From an uncultured Desulfovibrio sp. (lineage in GTDB: Bacteria > Desulfobacterota > Desulfovibrionia > Desulfovibrionales > Desulfovibrionaceae), in the NCBI GenBank assembly GCA_900553065.1, contig USBZ01000005.1, positions 1-61,458 of the forward strand: 61,458 nucleotides of DNA. Direction: 5' to 3'. Position numbers and translations under genes: made by a program. Below the pieces are notes generated by a model, which saw only the letters and a list, made by a program, of their open reading frames with translations, had not been told where the DNA came from and did no database searches. Every line of letters begins with the position of its first letter. Position 1 is the first letter of the stretch. Of the stretch, positions 24,672-34,440 are shown in pieces.

Positions 24672-26369
24672 ATGAGTTCCATTGTCATTCTCATCGGCGG
24701 ATTCGCCTGTCTCATAGCAGGTTATGTCCTTTATGCTTCCTGGCTTTCCAAGCAGTGGGGCGTGGATGAATCCAAGCCCACCCCCGCCATCACCATGCAG
24801 GACGGCGTAGACTACGTGCCCACCAAAACCCCTGTGCTCTTCGGCCATCACTTCTCTTCCATTGCAGGCGCAGGCCCCATCAACGGCCCCATTCAGGCCG
24901 CCTTCTTCGGCTGGCTGCCCTGCCTGCTGTGGATCATCATCGGCGGCATCTTCTTCGGCGCCGTGCATGACTACGGCGCGCTGTTCGCCTCCATCCGCCA
25001 CAAGGGCGAATCCATAGGCGAAGTCATTTCCCAGAACATCGGCGTGCGCGCCAAGCGTCTGTTCATCGTGTTCGCTTACCTCGCCCTGCTGCTCGTCATC
25101 GCCGCCTTTGCCTCCATCGTGGCCGGCACCTTCAACGGCTTCGCTCCCGACGGCTCCCACATCGAGGCCAACGGCTCCACCGCCACCATCTCCCTGCTGT
25201 TCATCCTCATGGCCGTGGTCTTCGGTTTCTGCGTCTACCGCAAGAACCTGCCCCTGTCCGTATGCACCGTCATCGGCATCATCGTGCTCGTGATCTGCAT
25301 CATCATCGGCCTCAAGTGCCCCATCTACCTTGCCGGCGACACCTGGATGTACATCATCGGCGTCTACATTCTCGTGGCCTCCGTCACCCCGGTCTGGATT
25401 CTGCTTCAGCCCCGCGACTACCTCAGCTCCTTCCTGCTGTATGCCATGATGATCGCCGCCGTGGTCGGCGTTTTTGCCGCCAACCCCACGATCAGCCTGC
25501 CTGCCTTCGTCGGCTTTGAAGTGAACGGCCAGTACCTCTTCCCGGTGCTCTTCGTCACCATCGCCTGCGGCGCCATCTCCGGCTTCCATTCCCTGATCTC
25601 CTCGGGCACCACCTCCAAGCAGCTCAACAACGAAAAGAACGCCAAGATCATCGGTTACGGCGCCATGCTCGTGGAATGCGCTCTGGCCATCGTGTCCCTC
25701 ATCACCATCGGCTACATCTACACTCAGGCCGGCACCGACGCCTTCAAGATGCCTCCCACCGCCGTCTTCGCCCGCGGCATTTCCGAAATGCTCGCCGTGG
25801 TCGGCTTCTCCAGCCCCGAAGCCCAGAAGACCGCCTACGGTCTGCTCATCCTTTCCGTGTCCGCCTTCTGCCTGACCTCGCTCGATACCGGCACCAGACT
25901 GGCCCGCTACATGTTCACCGAATTCTGGCTGAACCCCGGTGAAACCCCTGAAAGCGTCACCGGCTTCCGCAAGGTTCTCTGCAACAAGTACTTCTCCACC
26001 ACCTTCACCGTGATCATAGGCATCGCCTTCGGCATGGGCGGCTGGTCCAAGGTGTGGCCTCTCTTCGGCGCTTCCAACCAGCTGCTCGCCGGTCTGGCCC
26101 TGCTCGCCGTGGCCGCATGGCTCAAGAACGCCGCGCGCAATCACAAGATGTTCATCTTCCCCATGATCTTCATGATTCTCGTGACGCTCACCTCTCTGGC
26201 CCTTACCTTCAAGGACAAGGTCATCGCCATTGCTTCCGGACAGGGCGACATGTTCGCCGCCTACCTGCAGGCCGGTCTTGCCGCCGTTCTGTTCATTCTC
26301 GCCATCTTCCTTGTGCGTGAAGCCATGCCCGTGCTTACCGGCAAGAAGACCGTGAAGATCAACGGCTGA
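24672..26369 (+). CDS. cstA: CstA-type carbon starvation protein / peptide or pyruvate transporter
   Basis: A 565-residue membrane protein with many hydrophobic segments. GHHFSSIAGAGPINGP near residue 57 and GAVHDYGALFASIRHKG near residue 96 are the CstA signatures. CstA/BtsT proteins take up small nutrients such as peptides or pyruvate with cations. The codon choice is extreme, nearly all C-ending, which suggests very high expression. AGGAGG precedes the ATG. Its own terminator follows. Confidence 0.93.
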   Translation: MSSIVILIGGFACLIAGYVLYASWLSKQWGVDESKPTPAITMQDGVDYVPTKTPVLFGHHFSSIAGAGPINGPIQAAFFGWLPCLLWIIIGGIFFGAVHDYGALFASIRHKGESIGEVISQNIGVRAKRLFIVFAYLALLLVIAAFASIVAGTFNGFAPDGSHIEANGSTATISLLFILMAVVFGFCVYRKNLPLSVCTVIGIIVLVICIIIGLKCPIYLAGDTWMYIIGVYILVASVTPVWILLQPRDYLSSFLLYAMMIAAVVGVFAANPTISLPAFVGFEVNGQYLFPVLFVTIACGAISGFHSLISSGTTSKQLNNEKNAKIIGYGAMLVECALAIVSLITIGYIYTQAGTDAFKMPPTAVFARGISEMLAVVGFSSPEAQKTAYGLLILSVSAFCLTSLDTGTRLARYMFTEFWLNPGETPESVTGFRKVLCNKYFSTTFTVIIGIAFGMGGWSKVWPLFGASNQLLAGLALLAVAAWLKNAARNHKMFIFPMIFMILVTLTSLALTFKDKVIAIASGQGDMFAAYLQAGLAAVLFILAIFLVREAMPVLTGKKTVKING

Positions 26370-26388
26370 TTCTGACACACCGCATTCC

Positions 26389-26427
26389 AAAGGCGCGACC
26401 GAAAAGGCCGCGCCTTTTCTTTTTCTG
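26389..26427 (+). terminator. cstA terminator
   Basis: A 9-bp stem (26389-26397 with 26409-26417) followed by TTTCTTTTTC. Confidence 0.85.
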
Positions 26428-26449
26428 CGCTTCCCGCTACATTCCCTGC

Positions 26450-28942
26450 ATGAACATGCCTGTTGAATCTTCGTTTTCCGCTCTGCTCGACGCTCTCTCC
26501 TCCCACAACCGTGCGCTGCTTGTTGCGCCTCCCGGCTCCGGCAAGACCACCCGCGTTCCTCTTCTGCTCATGGAGCACATGGACGGCTCCATTCTCATGC
26601 TGGAACCCCGCCGCATCGCCGCGCGTTCCGCGGCACGGTACATGGCCGCCTCGATCGGCGAAGAAACAGGCCGACGCGTCGGCTACCGCGTACGACTGGA
26701 AAGCCGCGTCAGTCGCGAAACCCGCGTGGAAATCATTACCGAAGGCATACTCACGCGACGCCTCATTGCCGATCCCTCTCTGTCCGGCGTCAGCTGCGTC
26801 ATCTTCGACGAATTTCACGAACGCTCCCTGCAGGCCGATACCGCGCTCGCCCTCTGTCTGGAAGCGCAGGAAGCTCTCCGGCCGGATCTGAAGATTCTCG
26901 TCATGTCGGCCACACTGGAAACGGACGAGCTTTCCCGCGTTCTTGATCCCTGTCCCGTCGTACGGGCTGAAGGCAGAATGTGGCCCGTCACCGTCCGCCA
27001 TGCCCCATGTCCCGCCGGAAGCGGCAGCTTTGCCACCTTTTCCGGCATGGAGACGCTGCTTGCCCACGCGGCCGGCATCGTGCGGCAGGTGCTTGCCGAA
27101 GAAGCAGGCTCCGTTCTCGTCTTTCTGCCCGGTCAGGGAGAAATCCGACGTCTTGCGGAAAAACTTTCTCTCCTGCCGGAAGGCGTTTCTCTGCATCCCC
27201 TTTACGGCGACCTTTCCTCGGCCGAGCAGGATGCCGCCATTGCTCCGGCTGCTTCCGGCAAGCGCAAGGTGGTGCTTGCCACCTCCATTGCGGAAACGAG
27301 CCTCACTATCGAAGGAATCCGTGTCGTGGTGGACTGCGGACTTGCCCGAACGGCCCGCTTTTCTCCCGCCACAGGCATGAGCGCCCTGGTCACCTCGCGC
27401 GTCACGCAGGACGCCGCCGATCAGCGTGCCGGACGCGCCGGGCGCGTGGAACCCGGCCTCTGCGTGCGGCTCTGGCACGAAGGAGAAACGCTTCTGCCCT
27501 CGCGTCGCCCGGAAATTCTGGATGCCGACCTTGCCCCCTTTCTGCTCGATACCCTGGCCTGGGGCTGCATGCCGGATGAGCTGCCGCTCATAACCAGAGC
27601 CCCTGAAGCCTCGCTTACCCGCGCAAAGCAGACGCTGGAAAGGCTGGACGCCCTGCAGGAGAAAGACGGACGCCTACGGCTTACCGCCCACGGCGAAGCG
27701 CTCTGCCGTCTGCCCATGCATCCCCGCCTCGCACACATGGTTCTTCAGGCGGACGAACATCTTCCTCTGGCCGCAGCGCTTGCCGCGCTTACGGAAGAGC
27801 GCAGTTCCGGCACCGGCTGCGACATTCGCCCCCGTCTTGCGGAGCTGAAGCGCTCGACACGGCTGCGCCGCTCGGCAGAACAGATTTTTGCGCTGATACG
27901 CCCCAGGGAAACGTTCTCCCCGAAAGACGCGTTAAGCGATGAAGACAGCGCCGGAGCCATGCTCTCTCTGGCCTGGCCGGAACGCATGGCGCAGAAGCGC
28001 GAACGCGGCCGCTTCCGTCTGGCGTCCGGGCGCGGCGCGGAACTTCCTTTGGAAGATGCCCTGGCCGAGGCCCCCTTTCTGGCCGTGGCGGCTCTGGACG
28101 GAGGAGCTCAGGGCACGGCCCGCATCCATCTTGCCGCTCCTCTCGACCAAGGCACGCTGGAGCTTCTTCACAAAGACCGTATCCGCCGGGAAACCGTCGT
28201 ACAGTGGGACGAAAGAAGCGAGACCGTTCTTGCCCGCAAACGAACAATTCTCGACAGCCTTGTTCTGAGCGACGAGCCGCTGCGGGGCAGCGCTCTGCCG
28301 GACGAGAGCGTACTGGAAGCCGTAGTGCAGGCCATAGCCCGTCTCGGCTCAGGCTGTCTTCCGTGGACGGAAGAACTGCGTCAGTGGCAGGCACGGGTAC
28401 TTCTCATGCGCCGCATGGATGAAAACGACGGCTGGCCCGATGTCGGCGATGAAGCGCTTCTTGACGCTCTCAGAGAAAGTCCTGCGGACAACTGGCTGAG
28501 TCCCATGCTGTCCGGCATCACAAGACGCGACCAGTTTTCCTCCATTTCTCTGGAAAAGGCGCTGCACGGGCTTCTTCCCCATACGCTGGCAAGGCGCCTC
28601 GCCCGGGAAGTGCCGGAAAGCATGCAGGTACCTTCCGGCTCTTTTGTCCGCATCGACTATCTTCCCGAAGGCGGTCCCGTACTCGCCGTCAAGCTGCAGG
28701 AAATGTTCGGACAGAAGGACACCCCCGCCGTCTGCAACGGCAGATGCCCGCTGACCGTGCATCTGCTTTCTCCGGCAGGCCGCCCGCTTCAGGTCACAAG
28801 AGATCTTGCCGGATTCTGGCGCGGCACCTATGCCGCCGTACGATCGGAAATGCGGGGACGCTATCCGAAGCATCCCTGGCCGGAAGATCCGCTGACCGCA
28901 CTGCCCACCAGAAAGACAAAAAAAGCTCTGGAAAGGGGGTAA
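26450..28942 (+). CDS. hrpB: ATP-dependent helicase HrpB
   Basis: An 830-residue DEAH-type helicase of the HrpA/HrpB group. Walker A is APPGSGKTT near residues 26-34; DEFHERS is the DEAH-box variant; MSATLETD is motif III; ATSIAETSLTIEG and QRAGRAGR are motifs V and VI. The length and C-terminal HrpB region match the family. The cellular role of HrpB is poorly defined. It ends 3 bases before the next helicase gene, so the two helicases are probably made together. Confidence 0.94.
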   Translation: MNMPVESSFSALLDALSSHNRALLVAPPGSGKTTRVPLLLMEHMDGSILMLEPRRIAARSAARYMAASIGEETGRRVGYRVRLESRVSRETRVEIITEGILTRRLIADPSLSGVSCVIFDEFHERSLQADTALALCLEAQEALRPDLKILVMSATLETDELSRVLDPCPVVRAEGRMWPVTVRHAPCPAGSGSFATFSGMETLLAHAAGIVRQVLAEEAGSVLVFLPGQGEIRRLAEKLSLLPEGVSLHPLYGDLSSAEQDAAIAPAASGKRKVVLATSIAETSLTIEGIRVVVDCGLARTARFSPATGMSALVTSRVTQDAADQRAGRAGRVEPGLCVRLWHEGETLLPSRRPEILDADLAPFLLDTLAWGCMPDELPLITRAPEASLTRAKQTLERLDALQEKDGRLRLTAHGEALCRLPMHPRLAHMVLQADEHLPLAAALAALTEERSSGTGCDIRPRLAELKRSTRLRRSAEQIFALIRPRETFSPKDALSDEDSAGAMLSLAWPERMAQKRERGRFRLASGRGAELPLEDALAEAPFLAVAALDGGAQGTARIHLAAPLDQGTLELLHKDRIRRETVVQWDERSETVLARKRTILDSLVLSDEPLRGSALPDESVLEAVVQAIARLGSGCLPWTEELRQWQARVLLMRRMDENDGWPDVGDEALLDALRESPADNWLSPMLSGITRRDQFSSISLEKALHGLLPHTLARRLAREVPESMQVPSGSFVRIDYLPEGGPVLAVKLQEMFGQKDTPAVCNGRCPLTVHLLSPAGRPLQVTRDLAGFWRGTYAAVRSEMRGRYPKHPWPEDPLTALPTRKTKKALERG

Positions 28943-28945
28943 CGC

Positions 28946-31900
28946 ATGGAATTCAGGATCGGAGACATCGTCATCAATCCGTCCATGCCCCAGTGGGGCG
29001 AGGGAGAAGTGCTGGCCGTGACCGAAGGCAAGGTCATGGTGCAGTTCAAAAAGCACGGCGTGCGCAAGATGTCGGCGTCTTTTCTGGCGCTGGCCGACAC
29101 CGGAGAATGCCCGGAACCTGCCGCCATGCCACGCCCCTCCGCCCGGATGTCTGGAGCTCCTGCGAAGACGCGGAGAAGCACCGGAACCTCTCGTTCGGAT
29201 GAACCTGAAACGGGGGATCTCGTCCGCCGTGCGCTTGCCATGATGAAGGAACAGGGCGAGGCCGACGACGTTCTTGAGCAGGCGGAACGCTCCGTCTCAC
29301 TGAAAGAGGATGCCAGACAGAAGGCCGCCGAGGATGCCCGCCGCCGGCGCTGTGAATCCGTGATCCGCTTCTGGCGGGATGCGGAAATCTTTCTTGTTCC
29401 CGAAGTACCCCGCTCCTCGCGGCCTCCGGTCACGGCGGCACGTCGCTGGGAAACGGTTTCAGCCTCTTTGCCCATAAAACATGCCGCACGACAGCGCGAA
29501 GAGGCGGAAGATACGCTTTCCGGCCTGACACGTCCGGATGCGCACTGCAGTGAATTTCCGTGGATGCGACCTCTGCCTTCGGGATTTACGGCGGCATGGC
29601 ACATCGTCTACCTCGGCGTTCTGCCCCGCCAGAGACTGACCGACATCATTCTTGAAAAAACCGGAAGCGTCTCCGAAAAGCCGGAGGAGCCGGGGACGGG
29701 AGAAGGATGTCTGGCCGCCGTGGTGCTGGACATGGCAGGCATGCCCGTACCCGACAGCTACGTTCCGGCCTCCTTCGTGCCGGGACTGGCCCGCTGCCTT
29801 GCCGGAAAAAGTCTGGACAGGCTCACGCTCGACATGCTGAATATGCAGTCCGACTTCGACCGGCGGCGGAGCGTGCGCTCCGAGTCCTTCCGCGCGCCGT
29901 GGATCGAAGAAGAAATCCAGCGGCTTTTCGACATGATGCAGGTACAAGGAGAAGACTTCCGCATCGTGGTGCGATCCGTGTACTTCCGCCCCGATCTGAA
30001 AGGGCGACGCATCGACGATGTGCAGAACGATCTGCTCAATTCCTTCTATCTTTCCGATCTCGACCATCTGCTTTCCGTGGCGAAGTCGGGTTTTCGAGGC
30101 GTATTCGCCCGCTACATGGAGGGAGAAGAATCCGTATCCGGCCGCTGCGACGTGCTGGATGCCGGAGAAGAAAGCCGGGCCTGCCGGGAACAGTCCCTTT
30201 CCCTCGACCGCATGCCGCAGGGGCGCTGGCCCTTTTCATCGAAGCAGCATCTTCTTCCGGCGCAGCTTGCCGCCGTCACGGAGATTCTGCACGGCGAGCT
30301 GACGGCCGTAAACGGCCCTCCCGGTACAGGCAAAACCCGGCTTCTGTGCGACATTGCGGCAGAGCTTGTGGTACGTCGGGCCGAAAGACTGGCAAAACTT
30401 CGGCAGCCTTTTGAAATCTTCACGTCTTCTTCCGGTGACTTTCATCCGCTCAGGCGCGACATCATGAAGGGAACCTGCATGGTGGTGACGGGCAGCAACA
30501 ACGCCGCCGTGGAAAACGTCACCCGGCACCTGCCCGACGTTTCCGCCGTCAGCGACGAATTTCCCGGCGCAGGCTATTTCCCCGAAGTGGCCTCGGCCGT
30601 CAGCGCGGCTCTCACGCCCGCCGACAGTCCGGTTCCGGCCGGACGTTCCTGGGGACTCGTCTCCGCCGTGCTCGGCTCGGCATGGAACTGCGAACAGTTC
30701 GCCAGAGCCTTCTTCTGGGGATTCCGCGATCAGGAGCGGCAGATCTCCCTGCCCGGCATGAAGCAGGTTCTGGACGGGTTCCGCAGCTACGAATCCCGAA
30801 CCGAGGCTCTTGAAGCATGGCGCAGGGCCGTCAAGGACTTTCTGGCCGCCGCCGAAAGCATCCGCCGTCGGAAAAGCGAGCTGAAACGCATAGCCGAAGC
30901 CGCCGAGGCCGCACCTGTTCCGACGAAGGAACAGGATACACTGCTCAGCCGCTTCATGGAGCTTATGAGCGAAAGCCGCGCGCTGAAGGCCGCCGCCCGT
31001 GAAGAAGACAGAGCGGCGCTGGAACTTGCCGAACGGCTGGAAGCTCTGGAAGAACTCGCCAGACAGGCGCAGAAGGAAACGCAAAAACGCCGGGATGGCG
31101 GCGAGAATCTGCGCGTCCCCTGCCGCCGCTTCTGGCAGGATCGGGAATGGCAGCTCAAAAGCGTATGGAACGATGAAGAACTCGAACGCCTTCGTTCCCG
31201 GCTCTTTCTGCAGGCGCTCAAGCTGCATGAGTGGACCATCAAGGCCTGCGCCAGAGAATGGAGCGCCAATATTGCCGCGATCACGAGGCATCTGCGGGGC
31301 GTGCCCGTGGAAGAAGCGGATACCGCCGACATCTGGAACGCGCTGTTTTTCATGGTGCCCGTGGTCTCTTCGACGCTGGCCTCCTTCAGCCGTCTTTTTT
31401 CCGGCATGGGACAGGGATCTCTGGACTGGGTGCTGCTCGACGAAGCTGGTCAGGCCTCGCCGCAGAGCGCGGCGGGAGCGCTCTGGCGCGCCTCGAAAGC
31501 CGCCGTCATCGGCGATCCTCAGCAGATCGAGCCTGTGGTGCCGCAGCCCGCGGCGCTGCTGGATACGCTGCGCCGTCGTGTGGAACAGGGGAAAGAGTCG
31601 CTTGAACCGTGGTCGCCCGGTTCCCAGTCCGCCCAGACGCTGGCCGACAGGAGCGCCCGTCTCGGCACATGGATGGACTGCGCCGGTCGCCGCGTATGGA
31701 CCGGTTATCCGCTTCGCGCACATCACCGCTGTGCGGACCCCATGTTCAGCGTGGCCAACCGCATTGCCTACGACAATCAGATGGTGCAGGCAAGAAGACA
31801 GGACGTTCGTGCGTGTTCCCCGCTCGGTCCGAGCGCATGGCTCCATGTCGAAGGGCACATGGCCGACACGCAGCTCGTGGAAGAGGAACTGGCACGGCTG

Positions 31901-32305
31901 CGCAATGCGCTTCTGCGCTTTCAGAGACAATGGCCGACCGTACAGGAAAAGGATACCGTGAGGGATGCAACCGTCTTCGTCATCTCTCCCTTCCGCAAAG
32001 TGGCCTGGCACTGCCGCTCCCTTCTGCGCGCCATGCGATTTCCCGAAGAGAGCGTCCGCTGCGGCACCATTCACACCTTTCAGGGCAAGGAAGCGGACAT
32101 CGTATTTCTGATGCTCGGTTCCGCGCCCGGACAGGCCGGTCGGGGCAGCAGGCAATGGGCCTCGCGCACGCCGAACATCCTGAACGTGGCGCTCACCCGC
32201 GCCCGCTCGCTCATCTATGTGATAGGAAACCGTCGCGACTGGTGCAGGCATCCCTTCTTCGACGTGCTTGCGGAGGAGCTTCCCGTACGGGAGGAAGACA
32301 TCTGA
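28946..32305 (+). CDS. DUF3553 - SF1 (Upf1/Dna2-like) helicase fusion
   Basis: An 1119-residue protein. The first 50 residues are a DUF3553-like small beta domain (GDIVINPSMPQWGEGEVLAV...VMVQFKKHG). A long middle region without known domains follows. The helicase has Walker A GPPGTGKT at 457-464, Walker B LLDEAGQASPQSA at 830-842, GDPQQIEPV, HTFQGKE near 1045 and VALTRARSLIYVIGNR near the end. A charged coiled-coil-like insert (about 630-720) separates the two halves of the ATPase. These motifs place it among SF1B AAA_11/AAA_12-type helicases. AAGGGGG precedes the ATG, directly after hrpB. The substrate is unknown. Confidence 0.85.
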   Translation: MEFRIGDIVINPSMPQWGEGEVLAVTEGKVMVQFKKHGVRKMSASFLALADTGECPEPAAMPRPSARMSGAPAKTRRSTGTSRSDEPETGDLVRRALAMMKEQGEADDVLEQAERSVSLKEDARQKAAEDARRRRCESVIRFWRDAEIFLVPEVPRSSRPPVTAARRWETVSASLPIKHAARQREEAEDTLSGLTRPDAHCSEFPWMRPLPSGFTAAWHIVYLGVLPRQRLTDIILEKTGSVSEKPEEPGTGEGCLAAVVLDMAGMPVPDSYVPASFVPGLARCLAGKSLDRLTLDMLNMQSDFDRRRSVRSESFRAPWIEEEIQRLFDMMQVQGEDFRIVVRSVYFRPDLKGRRIDDVQNDLLNSFYLSDLDHLLSVAKSGFRGVFARYMEGEESVSGRCDVLDAGEESRACREQSLSLDRMPQGRWPFSSKQHLLPAQLAAVTEILHGELTAVNGPPGTGKTRLLCDIAAELVVRRAERLAKLRQPFEIFTSSSGDFHPLRRDIMKGTCMVVTGSNNAAVENVTRHLPDVSAVSDEFPGAGYFPEVASAVSAALTPADSPVPAGRSWGLVSAVLGSAWNCEQFARAFFWGFRDQERQISLPGMKQVLDGFRSYESRTEALEAWRRAVKDFLAAAESIRRRKSELKRIAEAAEAAPVPTKEQDTLLSRFMELMSESRALKAAAREEDRAALELAERLEALEELARQAQKETQKRRDGGENLRVPCRRFWQDREWQLKSVWNDEELERLRSRLFLQALKLHEWTIKACAREWSANIAAITRHLRGVPVEEADTADIWNALFFMVPVVSSTLASFSRLFSGMGQGSLDWVLLDEAGQASPQSAAGALWRASKAAVIGDPQQIEPVVPQPAALLDTLRRRVEQGKESLEPWSPGSQSAQTLADRSARLGTWMDCAGRRVWTGYPLRAHHRCADPMFSVANRIAYDNQMVQARRQDVRACSPLGPSAWLHVEGHMADTQLVEEELARLRNALLRFQRQWPTVQEKDTVRDATVFVISPFRKVAWHCRSLLRAMRFPEESVRCGTIHTFQGKEADIVFLMLGSAPGQAGRGSRQWASRTPNILNVALTRARSLIYVIGNRRDWCRHPFFDVLAEELPVREEDI

Positions 32306-32316
32306 GGCAAGAAAAA

Positions 32317-32706
32317 CTAGAAGTCGACACTCTCCTGAGCATCGGAGCTGCAGGGAAAGACCATGACCCGCTTTCCCGCAAGACGGGCCCGGGTTATGGA
32401 ATCACGCGTTCCCCGGGACAATCCGTCCCAGAAGGCCACAAGAACGTCGGCCCGCTCCACAATTTCGGCATTCCGCACCGGACCGGCCTTTCTGCCGTGC
32501 TTTTTCCAGTCTGCCGGAATGATTTCAAGAAGCAGTCCGTAGCGCCCGGCAAAACGGGCGGCCAGCGTATCGGCGCCGCGCGCTCCGCCGGAAATCACGG
32601 CGTCGATATCCTCCACACGAAAATTGCGGAGCAGGCATCGCTCCATCAGATCATAGTCCGCAAAATCGCGGGATCCTATCACGGCCAGTTTCATACGGGC
32701 ATCCAT
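32317..32706 (-). CDS. SLOG / DUF2493 (YspA-like) protein
   Basis: A protein of 129 residues from the ATG at 32706 (125 from 32694). KLAVIGSRDF at the start, ISGGARGAD and LVAFWDGLSRGTRDSI are the nucleotide-binding motifs of the SLOG superfamily of the YspA/DUF2493 type. Such proteins are thought to bind nucleotides or nucleotide-derived ligands; no enzyme activity is established. It converges on the helicase gene and faces away from the RelB/DinJ-like gene. The ribosome site is weak. Confidence 0.8.
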   Translation of the reverse strand: MDARMKLAVIGSRDFADYDLMERCLLRNFRVEDIDAVISGGARGADTLAARFAGRYGLLLEIIPADWKKHGRKAGPVRNAEIVERADVLVAFWDGLSRGTRDSITRARLAGKRVMVFPCSSDAQESVDF

Positions 32707-32800
32707 CACCGGCGGCGCCGGAAGACTGAAAAGAAATTTTTCTGCGGAAAAGGCACAGGCTGAATTCAGCATACGCGCGGCTCTCTGCGGCGGCAACCGC

Positions 32801-32829
32801 TTGATTTCACCGCGCCTTCGGGCAATAAT
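32801..32829 (+). promoter_or_regulatory. Promoter of the RelB/DinJ-like gene
   Basis: A TTGATT -35 (32801-32806) and an AATAAT -10 (32824-32829) with a 17-base spacer, 45 bases before the start codon. Confidence 0.5.
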
Positions 32830-32873
32830 GGACGGGTATTTCCCTGTGGAAAACCTGAACCGAGAGACCTTCC

Positions 32874-33890
32874 ATGTCAGACAGCCTACGTCTTGATCCC
32901 GAACTTGCCGCCAGGGCGGAAGCCCTGTTCCGTGAACTGGGGCTGGATCTTTCCACCGCCGTTCATCTCTTTCTGCTTCAGTCCCTGCGGGAGCAGGGAT
33001 TGCCCTTCACGCTCAGGCTTACCTCTTCTGCAGAAGAAAAACGCTCTTCCCGCAGCGCCGGAGAAAACGAGGAAGCGTCAACCGGGAAGAGCGATGAAGC
33101 GATACGCGCATCCCGGGCGGCACAGACGGAACCTGCCACTGCCTATGAAGAGGGCCTGCAACGTGCTCAACTCGCTGACGATGAGGAACCGGAGAATATC
33201 GAGGCCGTCCGACTTTCCCCTTCATCCGATGTCCTTCCAGACGAAGAAGACGATGACGACGTCGACGATGCTGCCGAACATGAAGAGCTCGACCAAAGAT
33301 TCCTTCACGAGCCTTCCCGCCCTGCCGCCGCAGAGGAAAATGCCTTCCGGGAAACGGGCGACGAGCTCCGGCAGGCCTTTTTGAATGCACGCCTCATCGG
33401 CGCCCCGCTCAGACGGGTGCGTTCTCTGAACCGTCTTTACGGCATAGGCGAACCCAATCCCCACGTTCAGGGCTGGCGCGAAGTCTATGTTTCCGGCGAC
33501 GAGCCCTTTGCCCTCGATTTCGGCGTAATCCGCGTGGAACTGGGCTTTCACGGAGGAGGAAGCCTGCGCATGATGGACGGAAGGCTGCCCGACTCGGTTC
33601 TGGAAGCCGACGCAGTCTATCCCCGGGATCTCAGCGCCATTTTCTCTTCCGTCATAGGTCAGCCGCTCTCGAACGTCACCACTTCCGGACTGCGTCACGA
33701 CGGCCGCGAACAGGAACAGCTGTCCCTGCACTTTGCCAACGGCTGCACGCTGAACTTCACCCCCGGCGGCGACTGGGGAGCGCTGTGGCTGACCGATGCC
33801 CACGGCTCGGTCATGTTCGCTCCCGAAGCGGTATGGCTGCGCGTGCTCGGCGACAAGACATGGAGCGGACTGCGCCGCATGGGTGCCTGA
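32874..33890 (+). CDS. RelB/DinJ-like domain fused to a large unknown C-terminal domain
   Basis: A 338-residue protein. Residues 1-48 (SLRLDPELAARAEALFRELG...LREQGLPFTLRL) look like a RelB/DinJ antitoxin DNA-binding ribbon-helix-helix. A roughly 110-residue acidic, low-complexity linker follows (EEDDDDVDDAAEHEE). Residues about 165-338 form a globular region I cannot name, with many beta-type strands (VYVSGDEPFALDFGVIRVELGFHGGGSLRMMDG). Classical RelB/DinJ proteins are about 80-90 residues and precede a toxin gene; no toxin gene follows here. It may be an autonomous regulator. Confidence 0.78.
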   Translation: MSDSLRLDPELAARAEALFRELGLDLSTAVHLFLLQSLREQGLPFTLRLTSSAEEKRSSRSAGENEEASTGKSDEAIRASRAAQTEPATAYEEGLQRAQLADDEEPENIEAVRLSPSSDVLPDEEDDDDVDDAAEHEELDQRFLHEPSRPAAAEENAFRETGDELRQAFLNARLIGAPLRRVRSLNRLYGIGEPNPHVQGWREVYVSGDEPFALDFGVIRVELGFHGGGSLRMMDGRLPDSVLEADAVYPRDLSAIFSSVIGQPLSNVTTSGLRHDGREQEQLSLHFANGCTLNFTPGGDWGALWLTDAHGSVMFAPEAVWLRVLGDKTWSGLRRMGA

Positions 33891-33936
33891 ATGCTTCGAT
33901 GGGCGCCCCCACCAGAGGCCGTTTTTTCCCATTTCA

Positions 33937-33965
33937 TTGACCGGAGCGGATTAAACGCGTATTTC
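33937..33965 (+). promoter_or_regulatory. Promoter of the fur-like gene
   Basis: A TTGACC -35 (33937-33942) and a TATTTC -10 (33960-33965), 17 bases apart, end 31 bases before the start codon. Confidence 0.5.
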
Positions 33966-33996
33966 ACTGGGACTTACCAGCCGCAAAGGATTTGCC

Positions 33997-34440
33997 ATGG
34001 AAACAAATTTCGCAGAAATCGAACAGAAGTTCTCCGACTATCTCAAGCAGAAGGGGCTTCGTGTTACGCCGCAGCGTCTGAAAATTCTGGAAGCCTTTCT
34101 GCAGGCCCACGACCATGTGTCGATGGAAGAACTTTTTCTGCTCGTACGCTCGAAGGACAACACCATCGGGCAGGTTACGGTATATCGTACGCTCAAGCTG
34201 CTCTGCGAGGCGGGGCTCGCTTCGGCCGTGAACTTCGAAGAAGGCATGGTGCGCTATGAACCTCTGGGCATGCATCACCATGACCATCTGGTCTGCGAAA
34301 AGTGCGGCAAAAAAATAGAATTCGTGAACGACGCCATCGAGAGTCTGCAGGAAAAGGTCTGCCGGGTGCACGACTTCATCCCCACCTCGCACCACATGGT
34401 GCTCTACGGCATCTGCGCCGATTGCAGACAGAAGGTCTGA
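33997..34440 (+). CDS. fur: Fur-family metal-responsive regulator
   Basis: A 147-residue protein with an N-terminal winged helix (LKQKGLRVTPQRLKILEAFL, then VTVYRTLKLL recognition region) and a C-terminal dimerisation/metal domain. The HHHDHLVCEKCGKKIEF segment and the second pair CADC are the Fur-type metal and structural-zinc ligands. The HHxHxxC pattern favours Fur over Zur, but paralogues such as PerR cannot be excluded. Its stop directly abuts the yjbQ start. Confidence 0.85.
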   Translation: METNFAEIEQKFSDYLKQKGLRVTPQRLKILEAFLQAHDHVSMEELFLLVRSKDNTIGQVTVYRTLKLLCEAGLASAVNFEEGMVRYEPLGMHHHDHLVCEKCGKKIEFVNDAIESLQEKVCRVHDFIPTSHHMVLYGICADCRQKV

